Assembly: GCA_026874595.1 (NCBI GenBank)
Contig: CM049316.1
Location: 3,920,339 to 3,984,338 of the forward strand
Direction of reading: 5' to 3'
From: Sipunculus nudus
Taxonomy: Eukaryota > Annelida > Sipuncula > Golfingiida > Sipunculidae
DNA length: 64,000 nucleotides
The notes beneath the pieces were generated by a model. The model saw only the letters and a program-made list of their open reading frames with translations. It was not told the DNA's origin and did not search any database. Below are positions 11,940 through 23,680 of this stretch, piece by piece; the first letter of the stretch is position 1, and every line of letters starts with the position of its first letter. The position numbers and the translations under genes were made by a program.

Positions 11940-13434
11940 TTTTGTCAGGGATGTAACATCATTTAATCAAGATTCAATTGAATACCCAAAATTAGTTCTG
12001 AATTTTTCAAATTTTATAAGTTGTTATTATAAATATAAAAGTAGTACCTTAAATTTTGCCCAAATTTGGCCATGGCAAGTTTTTTTCCTGAGAGCACTGT
12101 TGATATAATTTTCATATTATGCACACATAAGGATTTCAGCTTTTTAGTTTAGAAAGCTGAAAGAAATTGGGCAAAAATTGTAGCTTTTATTAATGTTTTT
12201 ATGAGACCATGTCAGACCTTGGCTCTCTCTAGCCCCTCTTGAGTCACCTGTATGTTGACCTTGTTGAACTTTCAGCAAATTATGCATGCTTGAGGCAAGG
12301 CATACTGGGGCAGCCAGGCAGCTTATGGCCAGCCACAGTTGATCCAGGTGTCAAACCCAACTCATCTAGTAGTTTTAACCAACAACATAACAAAAAACAA
12401 TAAATTAATATTTTTTTTTTGGTTTTTAATAACAAATTAAAAAAAATAGAAAAGGAATTTGTCAATTGATAATAACAGGAAATTAACTTGCAGTTACTGA
12501 TGATATAAGAATCTTGTATCAATGGATAGAATGTCATGTATTCCAAATAACACCATGCAGTCACCTATAGTATTTTTCAGTTAAATTTAAATGATAAAAA
12601 AGTAAATCATATTATTCATTACTAATCATTAGGGATCATATGAAGGAAATTAATGATAGACAAAGATGCATTTGATAATATTAATCTAGATTCCTACTGT
12701 GTCTAGTGTGTAGATTGATGTGAAATTAGTCCAAAATGAATATATAACATTTATTTTTTTTTAATATAAATAAAAACCATAAAACCAGGTACTTATGATC
12801 ATTATTTAAATGTGTGAATTTTGTATATTCTGGATTCTCAACATCATTGTTTGGTGAAAACTGAATAAATACCAGACATGGTGCAAATACTGTGCAGTTT
12901 GTATTTAAATACAAATATGAATATGTACTCCATTATAAAATTTCTTTCATAAGAATGGGAATTCAGGTAAAAATGAAAGTATATGAATACCCGTGCAAAT
13001 ACTTTCAAAATGTATTCATGAATGCATTCATGAATATATTCTTTAATATTATTTTAATAATCATTTCAGTTATATTTTATTTTAAAAAATCATACAATTC
13101 TCTAATTATTTTTAATAAAAATTATATTTGGGACAATATTTGCAATTTTTTTAATAAATAGTTAAACCCTTATATTATATGTTCTGCTTATAAGTTATAC
13201 GGCCAAGTCAAAATCTGTGTGACAATAGCACTCCATTTGTTAATAAAATAAATGAAATTAATCCTCTTCCCTGTCTCCAAAGGTACTATCAAAATCATAC
13301 ATAAGCTAAACAACAACAACTCATAATACAGCTTATTTTTATTACCACATAAAACCAGCATGTGCCTCATTTCTAAATCATAATTTTTTATCATATATAA
13401 CAGCTGAGCGCCGTGACCTATAGGTCCCTTGTTT

Positions 13435-13930
13435 CAAGTAGGGACCACTTTTGTGTACAGATGGCAGCACTTGGTTTACCACTGGCAGATTGCCAGTGCC
13501 TTGATGTTGGTCATTTGCCAAGATGGTGTCAGCTCTATAAATAGTTTTGGCACAGTGCCAGGATTGGAAGAAGTGCAGCCATAGGTCAAGAGTTCACTCA
13601 GTGCAGGAGCTGCATTCTATTTATAGCTTTGGCAGACTGCTCACTGCATCAGATTTGGCACTAAAGTTCAGCCTGAAACTATTTATAGCTTTGGCAGACT
13701 GCCAACTGTGTAAGATTATGCAAAAGGTCAAGAGTTCACTCAGTGCAGCCAGGTACAGGTCAAAAGTTCACTCAGTCTAGCCAGGTGCAGGTCAAGAGTT
13801 CACTCAGTGCAGTAGCTTGAGGCAGCAATTTGTCACAGTTCACTCGGGGGCAACAGCCTGACTCACCTAAGCTTCGTCAGCCCAGTGCATCAAACTCTGG
13901 GGATATTTGATCTATTTGCCTGATATTTTG
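13435..13930 (+). repeat. Degenerate minisatellite
   Basis: The phrases 'ggtcaagagttcactcagtg' and 'tatttatagctttggcagac' recur several times with irregular 40-70-bp spacing. No coding signal. Confidence 0.65.
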
Positions 13931-14079
13931 AACTGTCTATGCGTCTTTGATGGTATTCTCATTTACAAGACAGGTGGTGCCGACTACATTGATTTTTGCA
14001 GTATATGTGCCTGCTTATTTTTACGGAGGAATTTGATACATCAGCCTTAAACTGCCAGCTACCATCTTTGTCCGCCATA

Positions 14080-15240
14080 ACAGAGTTTTGTGGATACTAT
14101 GTTTTCAGTCAGACGCTGCCGCCGCCACCGTCGCATAGGTTTCCAGAGAACTCCTCCATAACCACTGGGCAGAATTTTCATAAATTTGGTATTATGATCG
14201 GGTCACATGTTAACTGCTGCGCCCTCATTTTTAGTTGACCTCTGACCTTTTCTCTCTGCCCAGCGTCCATTTGTGCGTCTGTTTCCAGACATAAACCCAC
14301 ATATCTAGGGAACCATTTGACTGATCAGGCTAAAAATTTTGCTTAAATGTAGCCCTTGGATAGCTTTATAACATACACTAAAAATGGTGGCGCCATTTGC
14401 AACCATTTTTGCACAACGTCCATAGGTTCATCTGCCTTGGGATAAAAACACTTGTATCTCTGTATTGGTTGGACTTATCCACCTGAAATTTTGCATGTGT
14501 ATACATACTGGACAGCTTTCTTGATTTTATGACAGGTGGCGTCACCTACATTCACGTTTAAGCTGCAGACATCCAAGCTCATATCTCGGGAACCGTTTGA
14601 CCAGTTGGGCAAAATTTTGCATGTTTATAGATCTCCCATAGCTCTTTATCATACGCAAAACTGGTGGCGCCACCTGCAACTATTATTGCACAGCGTCCAT
14701 CTGTTTATCTGCCTTGGGATAAAAACACTCATATCTCTGCATTGGTTGGACTTATCCACCTGAAATTTTGCATGTTTTTACATCCTTGACAGCTTCCTTG
14801 ATTATATGACAGGTGGCGCCACCTACATTCAAATTTACGCTGCAAACATCCAAGCTCATATCTCGGGAACCATTTGACCGATTGGGCAAAAATTTTGTAT
14901 GTTTATAGTTCTTACATAGATCCTTATCATACGCCTAAACTGGTGGCGCCACCTGCAATTATTTTTGAACAGCGTCCGTCTGTTTGTTTGCCGTGGGATA
15001 AAATCACTCATATCTCGGCAGTGGTTTGACATATCTGCTTAAAATTTTGCATGTTTATACATCTTGGATAGCTTTCTGGATTTTGTGGCGCCACCTACAT
15101 TTATGTATACGCTGCAGACATTCAGGCTTATATCTCAGGACTTTTGACATATCCCTCTGAAATTTTGCATGTGTATAAATCTCACATAGCTCTTAATCAT
15201 ACACAAAATTGGTGGCGCCACATATTCTTGAAAAGTAATA
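14080..15240. repeat. Second copy of the ~275-bp satellite plus its upstream leader
   Basis: GGCGCCACC boxes at about 14396, 14663, 14942 and 15210 are about 270-280 bp apart. The alternate boxes at about 14537, 14812 and 15086 follow the same spacing. Perfect GGTGGCGCCACC occurs at 14663, 14812 and 14942. The leader (14090-14270, 'ggatactatgttttcagtca') matches 21945-22120, so this is a dispersed repeat with a defined left part. Confidence 0.85.
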
Positions 15241-16219
15241 GTCCAGCATTGAAGCATTATACCTGGTGTAATCTCATTGCACAGGTTCGCATTAGGCCTG
15301 TAGGCCTTGTTTGGTGTCATTATGCATCCCTTTTCAGAAAAATAAGAACATCTACCAATAAACCTATCAAGCAATAATTTCAAAAAGAGTAAGCAACTTG
15401 CAACATAAATAAATCTGCCATTGAATGAGAATGCCTCTGACAAAGTTGGCAATGCATTCGCATAATGTCAAGGTTGTAAACTGTCCGCTTTCCTTTCTAG
15501 CATACAGAAACATGGTTCAATATTCTTGCTTTGCTCCCAATAGGCAGTTTAAACAATGCCTGCTGTATAACATGGCACTGCGATGTATGGTCTGGACACG
15601 TACCGGTATTTCAAAATTGCCATGAGGATCAAAGTGACTCTCATATTTGCATTTCCATGTCGCTGTATGTGTGTATGTTGAAGGGCGTGCGGTTCCAGGT
15701 GAGTTATATGTATCCTACTGAAATTGGTATTTTGATCATTTTTTCAGAAAATCAGTTGAGAAAGGAGCGCAAAGTTAGTTCAAAATGCAAGAATGATTGA
15801 GACGTATACAGTTCAGTTCAAGACTTAGTATCATCTGTTACTCCTAAAAGTTTTTTTAATAAACTTTTTTTCATAACTATTAGGTCATTGTTATGCCCAC
15901 CTTGTCACAAAAATGTTGAAAATACCGTTCATCCTTTAGAAAAAGAAACCTTTTGACCGACTTGTCAAACACACGTGGAATGCATACAAAACTCGATGTT
16001 TATCCTCGGAGGAACAACCGTATTCTAGGCGTACATTCAGGTCTCTGAAAACATTGAAAGTACTTAAATTAAAATGATAAATTCAGGCCGTTAAAGTCTC
16101 TAAAAATAGCATGTTTTCTGAAAATAGAACTCTTCTGAAATCCATGGACGGAACTTTCAAAACTCCACCTTATGATAATGTACCTAACAAAGATTGGTAA
16201 GAATAGAACATATCTCAGG
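15241..16219. other. No gene recognised
   Basis: Only short unsupported frames are seen (e.g. 15531-15800). I see no family motif, splice pattern or repeat. Confidence 0.5.
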
Positions 16220-16500
16220 AAGAGTCTGATATATTGGTTTGAAATTCTGTGTCAATAGATATTAGATAACTGAGTCAGTACATAAGACTTGTGCCCACCT
16301 ACCTCCATCGGGATGTCAATATTTGGTGAAAGTTACACGCGCCAATCTCATGAGTGGTTTGATGGATCAGTCTGAAATATTTCATGTCCAAAAATCTTAG
16401 ACAGCTTCACCTCCTGCACAAGACTAGTGGTGGCACCTACAATATTTTTGTGGCATCCGTTCATGCGTCTTGGGATACTCTGGAATCCCTGATGCCAAAA
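16220..16500. repeat. Diverged satellite unit
   Basis: Phrases such as 'gagtggtttgatggatcagt' and 'tagtggtggcacctacaata' are decayed versions of the 275-bp satellite. Confidence 0.55.
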
Positions 16501-18794
16501 ATTGCAAGGGCTCTCTTGTCAGGAGATATTCCCTCCAAGCACCTGTGATTCGGAGGATACACGTTGTGTAAGACGGGAATCTAACATTAAATTAAGATGC
16601 AGGACCCTTGACTTGCAGTAGGAGCTCTTTTTACCTTGAGAATCGCTTACCTTGATATGCTTGGCCATGTTTATTGGTACCGTACTAATTATTCAGGAGA
16701 AACCCCGGGATTGTGGAAAAGAAAGGGTCTCATGGTGTGAACTTTCTTTTTGAGAATACCTTGAAAAGTTTCGGAAAAGAGGGTCTCTACCACAAAATTA
16801 GGTGACCTGTTACTAGTAGAAGTCCCTGGAATCATAAGGTGCACGATCTTTTAACACTTTTAGAATTCACCATCTACAGTGTTATATGTTTGAACAATCA
16901 TAATGTTCATGTTTTAGTTTGTCCATCATTTTGTAATTTAGATTTAATACGGGAAAGTGAAAACGCTCAGAGATATTTGTATGTATTAAAAGATTATGCT
17001 CTTCCATAGGGGAACGCGTTTCAAAATGTGAGCTAGGCCTATATCACGTTTTTGTTAAAAAAAGTTTACATTTTATATCTTTAAATCAACAACAAAAACT
17101 ATAACAGAACTGACAGATGATATCCTAATATCATTAAAATATTCATAAATTATAGGAGCTTAAAAAATGTAAAATACAAATTAAAAGCTTTACGAAGGGG
17201 TAGTTTGGCGATACTGTTATCGAGATTATACCGGCTAAATCAGAAGTGTTCACAATCAAACCATAATGCCACAGCCGGGCAATTTTAACACATTTCCTGG
17301 GGGAAAACAATCCTGGTCACAAGGCACATGTCGATTGCCGATCATGAAGGCGTACTCATCAGTGTTTCCCAGGAGTTAATGAAAATAAGAGAAGTGAATT
17401 ACTTTTAAGTTTTTTAATCTTCTTTCAGTGTTGATGGAACTTATACCTAGACCGTGAATGTTCTTTTTTATTGATAAAACTTGGAACTGAAACCATCGGA
17501 ACTGCATAAAAGTACCCCACTCAGTTTAAATAACTGCGGTTTAGGACCGTCAACTCCCTTTATCAATGCTGACTTCAAAACACGGATACTACCTTAAACT
17601 CTGACCGTTCAAATGTTCCAAAGCTTTCCTGTTATCCCTCAGTTTTCTTCTCTTCAATTTATATCTTCGACTCATTTTCATTTTTTCCGATTTCAATAAA
17701 TCAAATACATTTTTGGATCAAGATAAACGGTCTGATTCGGGTTTTTTTCAATTCTAAAAAAAAAATCTCTATTTAAAATCCTGCTTGACAATACAAAGCG
17801 GATTCGGCCAGACGAACATTTAATTACCAACCAAACAATGATGACGAGCCGATGTGGTATAACCCTATACTCCATCTGAGTATATTTTGTATTTTAAATC
17901 TTTATTGTATATTCTAGACGGTACATCATGACAGTTCTCATATAATATCACATTCCGTATAAAAAAATTTTAGTCTTTGCCAACGGGTTATAGTTCAGTG
18001 TTATGATCTATACACTGAGCCTTTAAATATGACTAGGTCTATATACTGAGCCCTTAAATATGACTAAGATTTTTTAGGGGAAAAATAAAATGAAACGGCA
18101 TAATGCATGTTTTGTTCAAATATAGAAACTTTGATCTTTTTCTATCTAAAGAAAACATGAACATGCCTATTGCACCTTGATATTAACCAGGAAAACCTTA
18201 CTCGCAGGGCTTTAAAAACTTATATTTAGCCTCGGAACGTAAATCCATGGACTTTTGGGTGGCAAGTCATACCGATCTGAATCTGAGGGTATCGAGCGTA
18301 AATTTACCATTGGATCACAAATTTTAAAGACTTTACTCGTATTTACCGACAAACAGGGAGAATGCAATTTAAATGCTTATAAAAATGTGACAAAATATCA
18401 CAATAAACATATATATATATGATATCTCCCAATAAACTGTCCATTTTAGTAAAAATCGATACAAAAACTCAACTTCTCTTGCAACATCTCGGCTTAATTA
18501 ATAAATGAATGTGTTGCCTTAAAATTAGCTGTGCTTATTATTCTGGGAAAGCTGATCTTTTAGTTATCCTTCGTTTAAATAAGTATATCAACCAGCTAAA
18601 CTTCACATGCATGCACCTGGCTGAAGTCACGCTTGTGTCTGTTTTTAATTTTGTTTGACATTTTATTTTTGTGACACGTGGGTAACGTCATACAGATCAG
18701 TATATAGGCCTAAAATGTAAAACCTATTTGAACGCGTGGAAATTTAAAAACTATAAACTTTTGGGCTAGATTAAAAAACGATATTTAATAATAC
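16501..18794. other. No gene recognised
   Basis: Mixed AT-rich sequence without a supported frame. The phrases 'actgagcctttaaatatgac' and 'actgagcccttaaatatgac' near 18014-18063 form a ~45-bp tandem duplication. Confidence 0.5.
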
Positions 18795-20142
18795 TTCCAA
18801 TTGTTAAACCAATACTAGATCAACATCAGTTTGCATATTCATCCAACAGATGCACTAGCGACGCAATTGCCACATTAACTCATTATATTTATCAACACTT
18901 AGACAGGGACCCCAGAAATTATGCCAGATCACTTTTCATTGATTATTCTTCAGCCTTCAATACAATACAGCCACACATTATGATCAATCAGCTCTGTAGA
19001 TATAACATTCCTCTTTCCTACTGTCTATGGATTCTAGATTTTCTCTCGGATAGAAGACAACATGTTAGAACAAGCAAAGAAACTTCTTCAGATATAATCA
19101 TAAATACTGGTGCTCCACAAGGCTGTGTTCTGTCAGCAGTCCTGTTTATTCTATATACAAATAATTTGTCTGTGAGCCTTTCAGATTGTAAAATTATCAA
19201 ATATGCAGACGACACTGTCATTCTAGGCCTGATACACAAGAATGATGAATCGCTCTACAGGAAAACCATTCAATATGTGACTGGTTGGTGTGAGGAACAC
19301 TACCTTCAGTTAAATGTAAAGAAGACTAAAGAAGTAGTCTTTGATTTAGGAGATCAAAATCTGTAATTACCCCAGTTGCTATCAAAAATGAAGATGTTGA
19401 TATTGTAGAAAATTATAAATACTTAGGATGTATTATTGACAGAAATCTGAATTGGAAAGAACATGTGTTGAATCAATCCAAGAAAGCAAACAAAAGATTA
19501 TATTACCTTTATTATCTAAGAAAGCTTAATATTGACAAAACCATAATTACCATGTTTTATAATTCAGTAATTTCCAGTGTCCTTACTTATTCACTGGAGT
19601 GCTGGTTTACAAATATATCTGATAAGTTAAAGAAACAGTTGAATAATACCAGGAAGAGAAGTAGTAGAATAACTGATACTTCTCTTGCCACACACCAGGA
19701 AATCTGTGAAACCAAAACAATGGCCTTCATATCTAAGGTCATGAATGACAAAACACATCCACTATATTCAGAGTTCCGTTTTTTACCTTCAGGTAAACGC
19801 CTAGATACAATATTCTGCAGAACAACTCGTTTTAAAAAATCTCTCGTACCACACAGTATTAAACTTGTTAACTCACAACCCTCTTAGAAATTTAATGTTT
19901 TGAATTATGTGTTTTACCTGCAGAATTATCTGTTTTATCATTTTTACATGCTTAATTTTACATGCATAGTCAATATGTTATGGGTGATTTTTATGTATTT
20001 TTATGTATTTTTTTTATGTATTTATCTATCTATTTACTTATTTATTTATTTTTTATGTAATGAATTGCAAGTCAACAACAAATTCCTGGAACTGAAGGCT
20101 AATAAATGTTAAATGTTATCTTGTCTTATCTTATCTTAATCC
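18770..20142 (+). mobile_element. 5'-truncated CR1/Rex1-like LINE copy
   Basis: The RT frame is followed by an AT-rich 3' UTR with ATTT/TATT runs (19995-20055), then a short tail of TCTTA-type repeats (about 20119-20140) in place of poly(A). CR1/Rex1-type LINEs characteristically end in such microsatellites. The 5' boundary is approximate. Confidence 0.75.
18795..19887 (+). pseudogene. Reverse transcriptase fragment of a CR1/Rex1-like (jockey superfamily) LINE
   Basis: The product is the RT of a non-LTR retrotransposon, which makes cDNA at a nicked target. An open frame without its own start enters near 18795 (…DQHQFAY…), then LFIDYSSAFNTI (catalytic Asp block), GAPQGCVLSAVLFILYTN, and the KYADDT active site near 19200. 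The frame breaks near 19362 and resumes about 19370-19887 with …YKYLGCIIDRNLNW and the typical tail HPLYSEFRFLPSGKR. The endonuclease and the first RT blocks are missing, as in a 5'-truncated LINE insertion. The frameshift makes it inactive. Clade is judged from the C-terminal tail and is less certain than the LINE call. Confidence 0.88.
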
Positions 20143-20330
20143 AGTCCCAACCGGGTCAATAGGCCTAACGCGAAAACGTTCTTTTAGGACCGTGCTGAAA
20201 TAAATTGAAATAAAAAAAAAAGGAAACGTTGAATTTTTATGTGAAAGGGGCATTACCTTGTTACGTTATGTTGTTGGTACGTTTTCCCACAAACTGTGCC
20301 AAATTAGGCTATAACTGTATCCGCCAAAAC

Positions 20331-21922
20331 CAGGGTTGGATTTTAGGCTGCCCAAAACCTGTTTTTGGCAGGGCAGAGCCTAAAACCTGCCTTAAACTGC
20401 CTTAAATAGGTTATAACCTGCCTAAAACTGCCTTTAACTGCCTAAAACCTTACATACCCTCATCTATGACTTGCAGTTTAGCTATGTTTTATTGTTACAC
20501 AGCTAAATTTATTAAAGAAATATGCCCAACAAATTAAAAAGTGAGGAACACTTTATTTAAACTAAATAAATTAAACCATGATACAAAAAAAGCATCAAAT
20601 GAATACAACACTACTTCAGGTTTTCCTTATGAACACAGTTCTTTGACAGTTTCAGCTTATATCTCCAAATAATGGTCTGAGGTCTCCCACCTCCATTACT
20701 GCCATTACTGCTAATTTATAAAAGAATGCTCATACTGTAAGCTTATAACCAGATACTTCCACTGGATTTTTGATCAAAATGGATTAAATTTTGTTATATA
20801 TGCGAAAGAAGTTTTCCTAAATTTAAAAAGTTGTTCCATTTACACTGATAAATAGGCCTGTATACTGTAGTCTCACTAATATATCATGTATTGTTTTGTA
20901 TGCCTGTAGCTTCAAATGGCAAAAAGCAAAACTCTGATGTTTTAAATAATAACAAATCTTTTATGCTAGCCGTCAACTAAAAATATTATAATATCGTTTT
21001 CATTATCTGATAATGAACAAGGTTATATATTCCCTTAGCTAGGTCATCCTTTGTCAAATTTTAAGATTTTGTGCACATACTTATTGTCTATATAATGATG
21101 GATATGCTCTGTTAACAGTATGATGAGATTGTGAAAGGTTTACCTTGTGAAAATAGAACCCTCTTGAAACACTATAATTAGAATAAAACTGAAAACTTTG
21201 AAAATATATTGCAGTGAATATATTGCAAACCACAGAATATTCATAATCACTTTTGGACCTAAAGGCCTGAGAAACTTACATGTCATGGTCAGGGACCCTG
21301 ACTGCATCACTCAGTAAAAACTTTGACTCAAGAACAGTTTTCAGGGCAAGGGCTTTTATTGCATCATCCTAGTTATGTATGAAAGTTCAAATGAACATCC
21401 TCTAGGACACAGCAGTGGGACTTATGACCATTGATTGAGTCTTATGTTTTGACCCCATCAGCCTGACAAATAGTAATTAACTGATCTAATCAAGCATGGG
21501 TTCCCCCTCTGATACCCTGCCTTACAAGAGGCATACTGGAAGCTCTATTACATCATTCCTGCCAGCAGGGCACTCATCAGCAAACCCAAAGGGTCCTGAT
21601 AATGACATTACCTTGGCACATGAAACATGGTTTCATGCTCAAGAAACCTATACCGGCTCTTTGAGGACTGCATGATACCAGCCAACAGGAAATCATGCAT
21701 TCCTAACTCCTGAAACCTTCCAGAAGCCAAGCAAAGCCTTGTGACTGCAGCACCCTAGCCTGTTTGTTAGTTTTATAGATCTTTGAGTCAAAATATACAC
21801 AAATAGAGGTTTTAGGCACTTTAGGTGCCCAAAACATGACTAAAACCTGTTTTAGGCGGGGCAGTTTTAACCAGGTTATAACCTATGGTTAAAACCTTCC
21901 TGCCTAAAACTTGCCAACCCTG
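20331..21922. mobile_element. Non-autonomous hAT-like element with perfect 8-bp TSD
   Basis: The ends are CAGGGTTGG and CCAACCCTG. Flanking bases are GCCAAAAC at 20323-20330 and again at 21923-21930, a perfect 8-bp duplication as expected for hAT transposases. The removed-element sequence (tccgccaaaac|gaagtttgcgg) rejoins the repeat leader also seen at 14080. The subterminal ~120 bp at each end is crowded with 'taaaacctg'/'ccttaaactgcc' motifs and GGTTATAACC, typical of transposase-binding arrays. No transposase frame is present, so it would need a helper. Confidence 0.88.
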
Positions 21923-21930
21923 GCCAAAAC

Positions 21931-22235
21931 GAAGTTTGCGGATACTATGTTTTCGACTGGGTTCCGCCGCCGCCGCGTTCGTTTCCGGAGAACTCCTCTG
22001 AGACTACTGGACGAATTTTTCCGAAACTTACACCAATTATCGGGTCACATGTGAACTGGTGCCTAACCAATTTGCGTTGATCTCTGACCTTTCCTCTCTG
22101 CCCAGCGTCCATTTGTGCGTCTGTTTCCATACATAAACCCACATATCTCAGGAACCGTTTGACCGATCAGGAAAAAAAATTGTGCAAATGTAGCCCTTGG
22201 ATAGCTCTTTATCATACACAAAACTGGTGGTAGAA
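21931..22235. repeat. Leader plus one unit of the 275-bp satellite
   Basis: It matches 14090-14380 ('gcccagcgtccatttgtgcg', 'gtagcccttggatagct'). It is the target copy split by the hAT element at 20331-21922. Confidence 0.7.
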
Positions 22236-23312
22236 TAAATCATGCAAGATTTTGTGTGGTTATAAAAGCTTTTATGTCTCAGAAACCATAATGGATCAAA
22301 TTGTCCCCCTTCCTCCATTCAATTTAACTGTTAAACTGATTCTGTAGGCGGTATAGGCAATAAGAGGTGCGTGCGTGAATTTTCACTCCCAAGTCCAAGA
22401 TGCTTCGCAAGCTATCAACAGGCCTGTCATCTAACGGTAATAGTTCGAACTAAATCTGACAGATCCACTCCCCTTATTATCGCCCAAGTAAACTGACCTC
22501 CTTCAGCACAGGACGGTTTTGGCTGTTTTTCTGCCTAATTTGCCTAAAGAAGACGTCTGAGCTTGTGTTGATGCCATGTTGACGATCCTTGTTACATCAT
22601 TCAAGAAAGGCTGTACAAGGTTTGTATTCCTCTTGAATAACACATATTCCGTTTGTTTTTGTTATAAATTCCGAGTTTCCTACATTTAATAATAATTAAT
22701 ATTTCTTTACACTGATAGTAATGCTGTAGTAATGCAGTAATGAGAGAAATTTCAGTTTTAATTTATCCTGTGATTGAAGGATAATAAAATATAAACGTGT
22801 CTAAATACATAATGCTTTGAATGTTTAAAGTATATATATACACATTTAACACATTTAGCATTTATTATAAAATGAAGTATACATACAATTGAATAAGTAT
22901 TTTATTTGAATATAGTGATGCATTTTTCTTTATTTTTAACAGACTCCATTCTTTTTTACCCTCAGTAATACATTTGTGGTAAGCAGCAAATAAATTTGGT
23001 TTTAAGAAATAGTACGTACATGTAGAGCCAGCACAGGGCTCAAAGCTGGGAGGTCATGAGTCATTTGAGGTGTGAAGTTTTTCATGGTCATCCCTAAGCC
23101 AGGGTGAGCGCTCTGCAGGCCCATTGGGAAGGCCATGCCCAATGGCTGTGTTTTACTCACAAAAGGAGTGCTCCATTCGGGGGTCACTCAGTGGTATGAC
23201 CCAGCATTGCTGCTGAATACACCCCCAGGGTACCCAGGTGCAAAAGTCACTGGCCCTGGATAGCACCAGGATAAAAATGAGAGGAAGCATTTGCTAACAC
23301 CCTGTCCATATA
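22236..23312. other. No gene recognised
   Basis: AT-rich sequence to about 22990, then a more GC-rich block (23020-23275) without a convincing frame. The 61-codon minus frame at 23002-23187 has no recognisable motif. Confidence 0.5.
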
Positions 23313-23489
23313 CAGTGGAACCCTGCCTTGCGACCAACCTGCAATTGTGACCACCCCCACAATTACAACCATTTTTCTTGGTCCCAAATACATTATCCAG
23401 ATAACTAAGAGTTTCACAAATACATCCACCCCTAAATTACGACCACTTTGGTCAGTCCCCAAGATGGTTGTAATTGTGGGGTTCCACTG
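23313..23489. mobile_element. 177-bp pogo/Tigger-like MITE
   Basis: Ends are CAGTGGAACCC and GGGGTTCCACTG, with TA on both sides (23311-23312, 23490-23491). The inside carries repeated 'aattacaacc'/'aattacgacca' motifs in both directions. TA duplication and CAGTGGAACC-type ends are standard for pogo/Tigger-derived elements. Small and non-coding. Confidence 0.85.
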
Positions 23490-23680
23490 TATATGTATCC
23501 CAGAACTGAAATGGAATTCTGCAGATGTTCATACTTACTTAGGTTAGCATTTAATAATATAGAGGCATTTATCTTCAAAAAGTCTTTTTTAAAAAGCAGC
23601 AAAAAAATGTTTTTCTAACTCTATCCAAACACAACATGTTGTTTACATAGTATCCGTGAAAATCTCCCAATTAGATAATA

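Larger units (their letters stand above)
7270..13432 (+). mobile_element. HINE-like element, family A, copy II with nested insertions
   Basis: The 5' hairpin starts at 7270 and is followed by GTCC repeats (7325-7345). The 3' end at 13403-13432 is CAGCTGAGCGCCGTGACC, palindrome GACCTATAGGTC, then CCCTTGT. Two insertions interrupt it: a family A relative (8225-10450) and a family B element (10599-11939). With these removed about 2.6 kb remains, matching copy III (25676-29339) segment by segment, including the ~1.3-kb 3' segment (12140-13432 against 28020-29339). This agreement fixes the element length. No open frame spans it. Confidence 0.8.

Noticed and set aside
1969-13432. Canonical Helitron ends (5' TC, 3' CTRR, A|T target) for families A and B
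   Set aside because: Ends and target do not fit; T|T insertion and CTTGT/CTAGT ends fit the Helentron/HINE type better.
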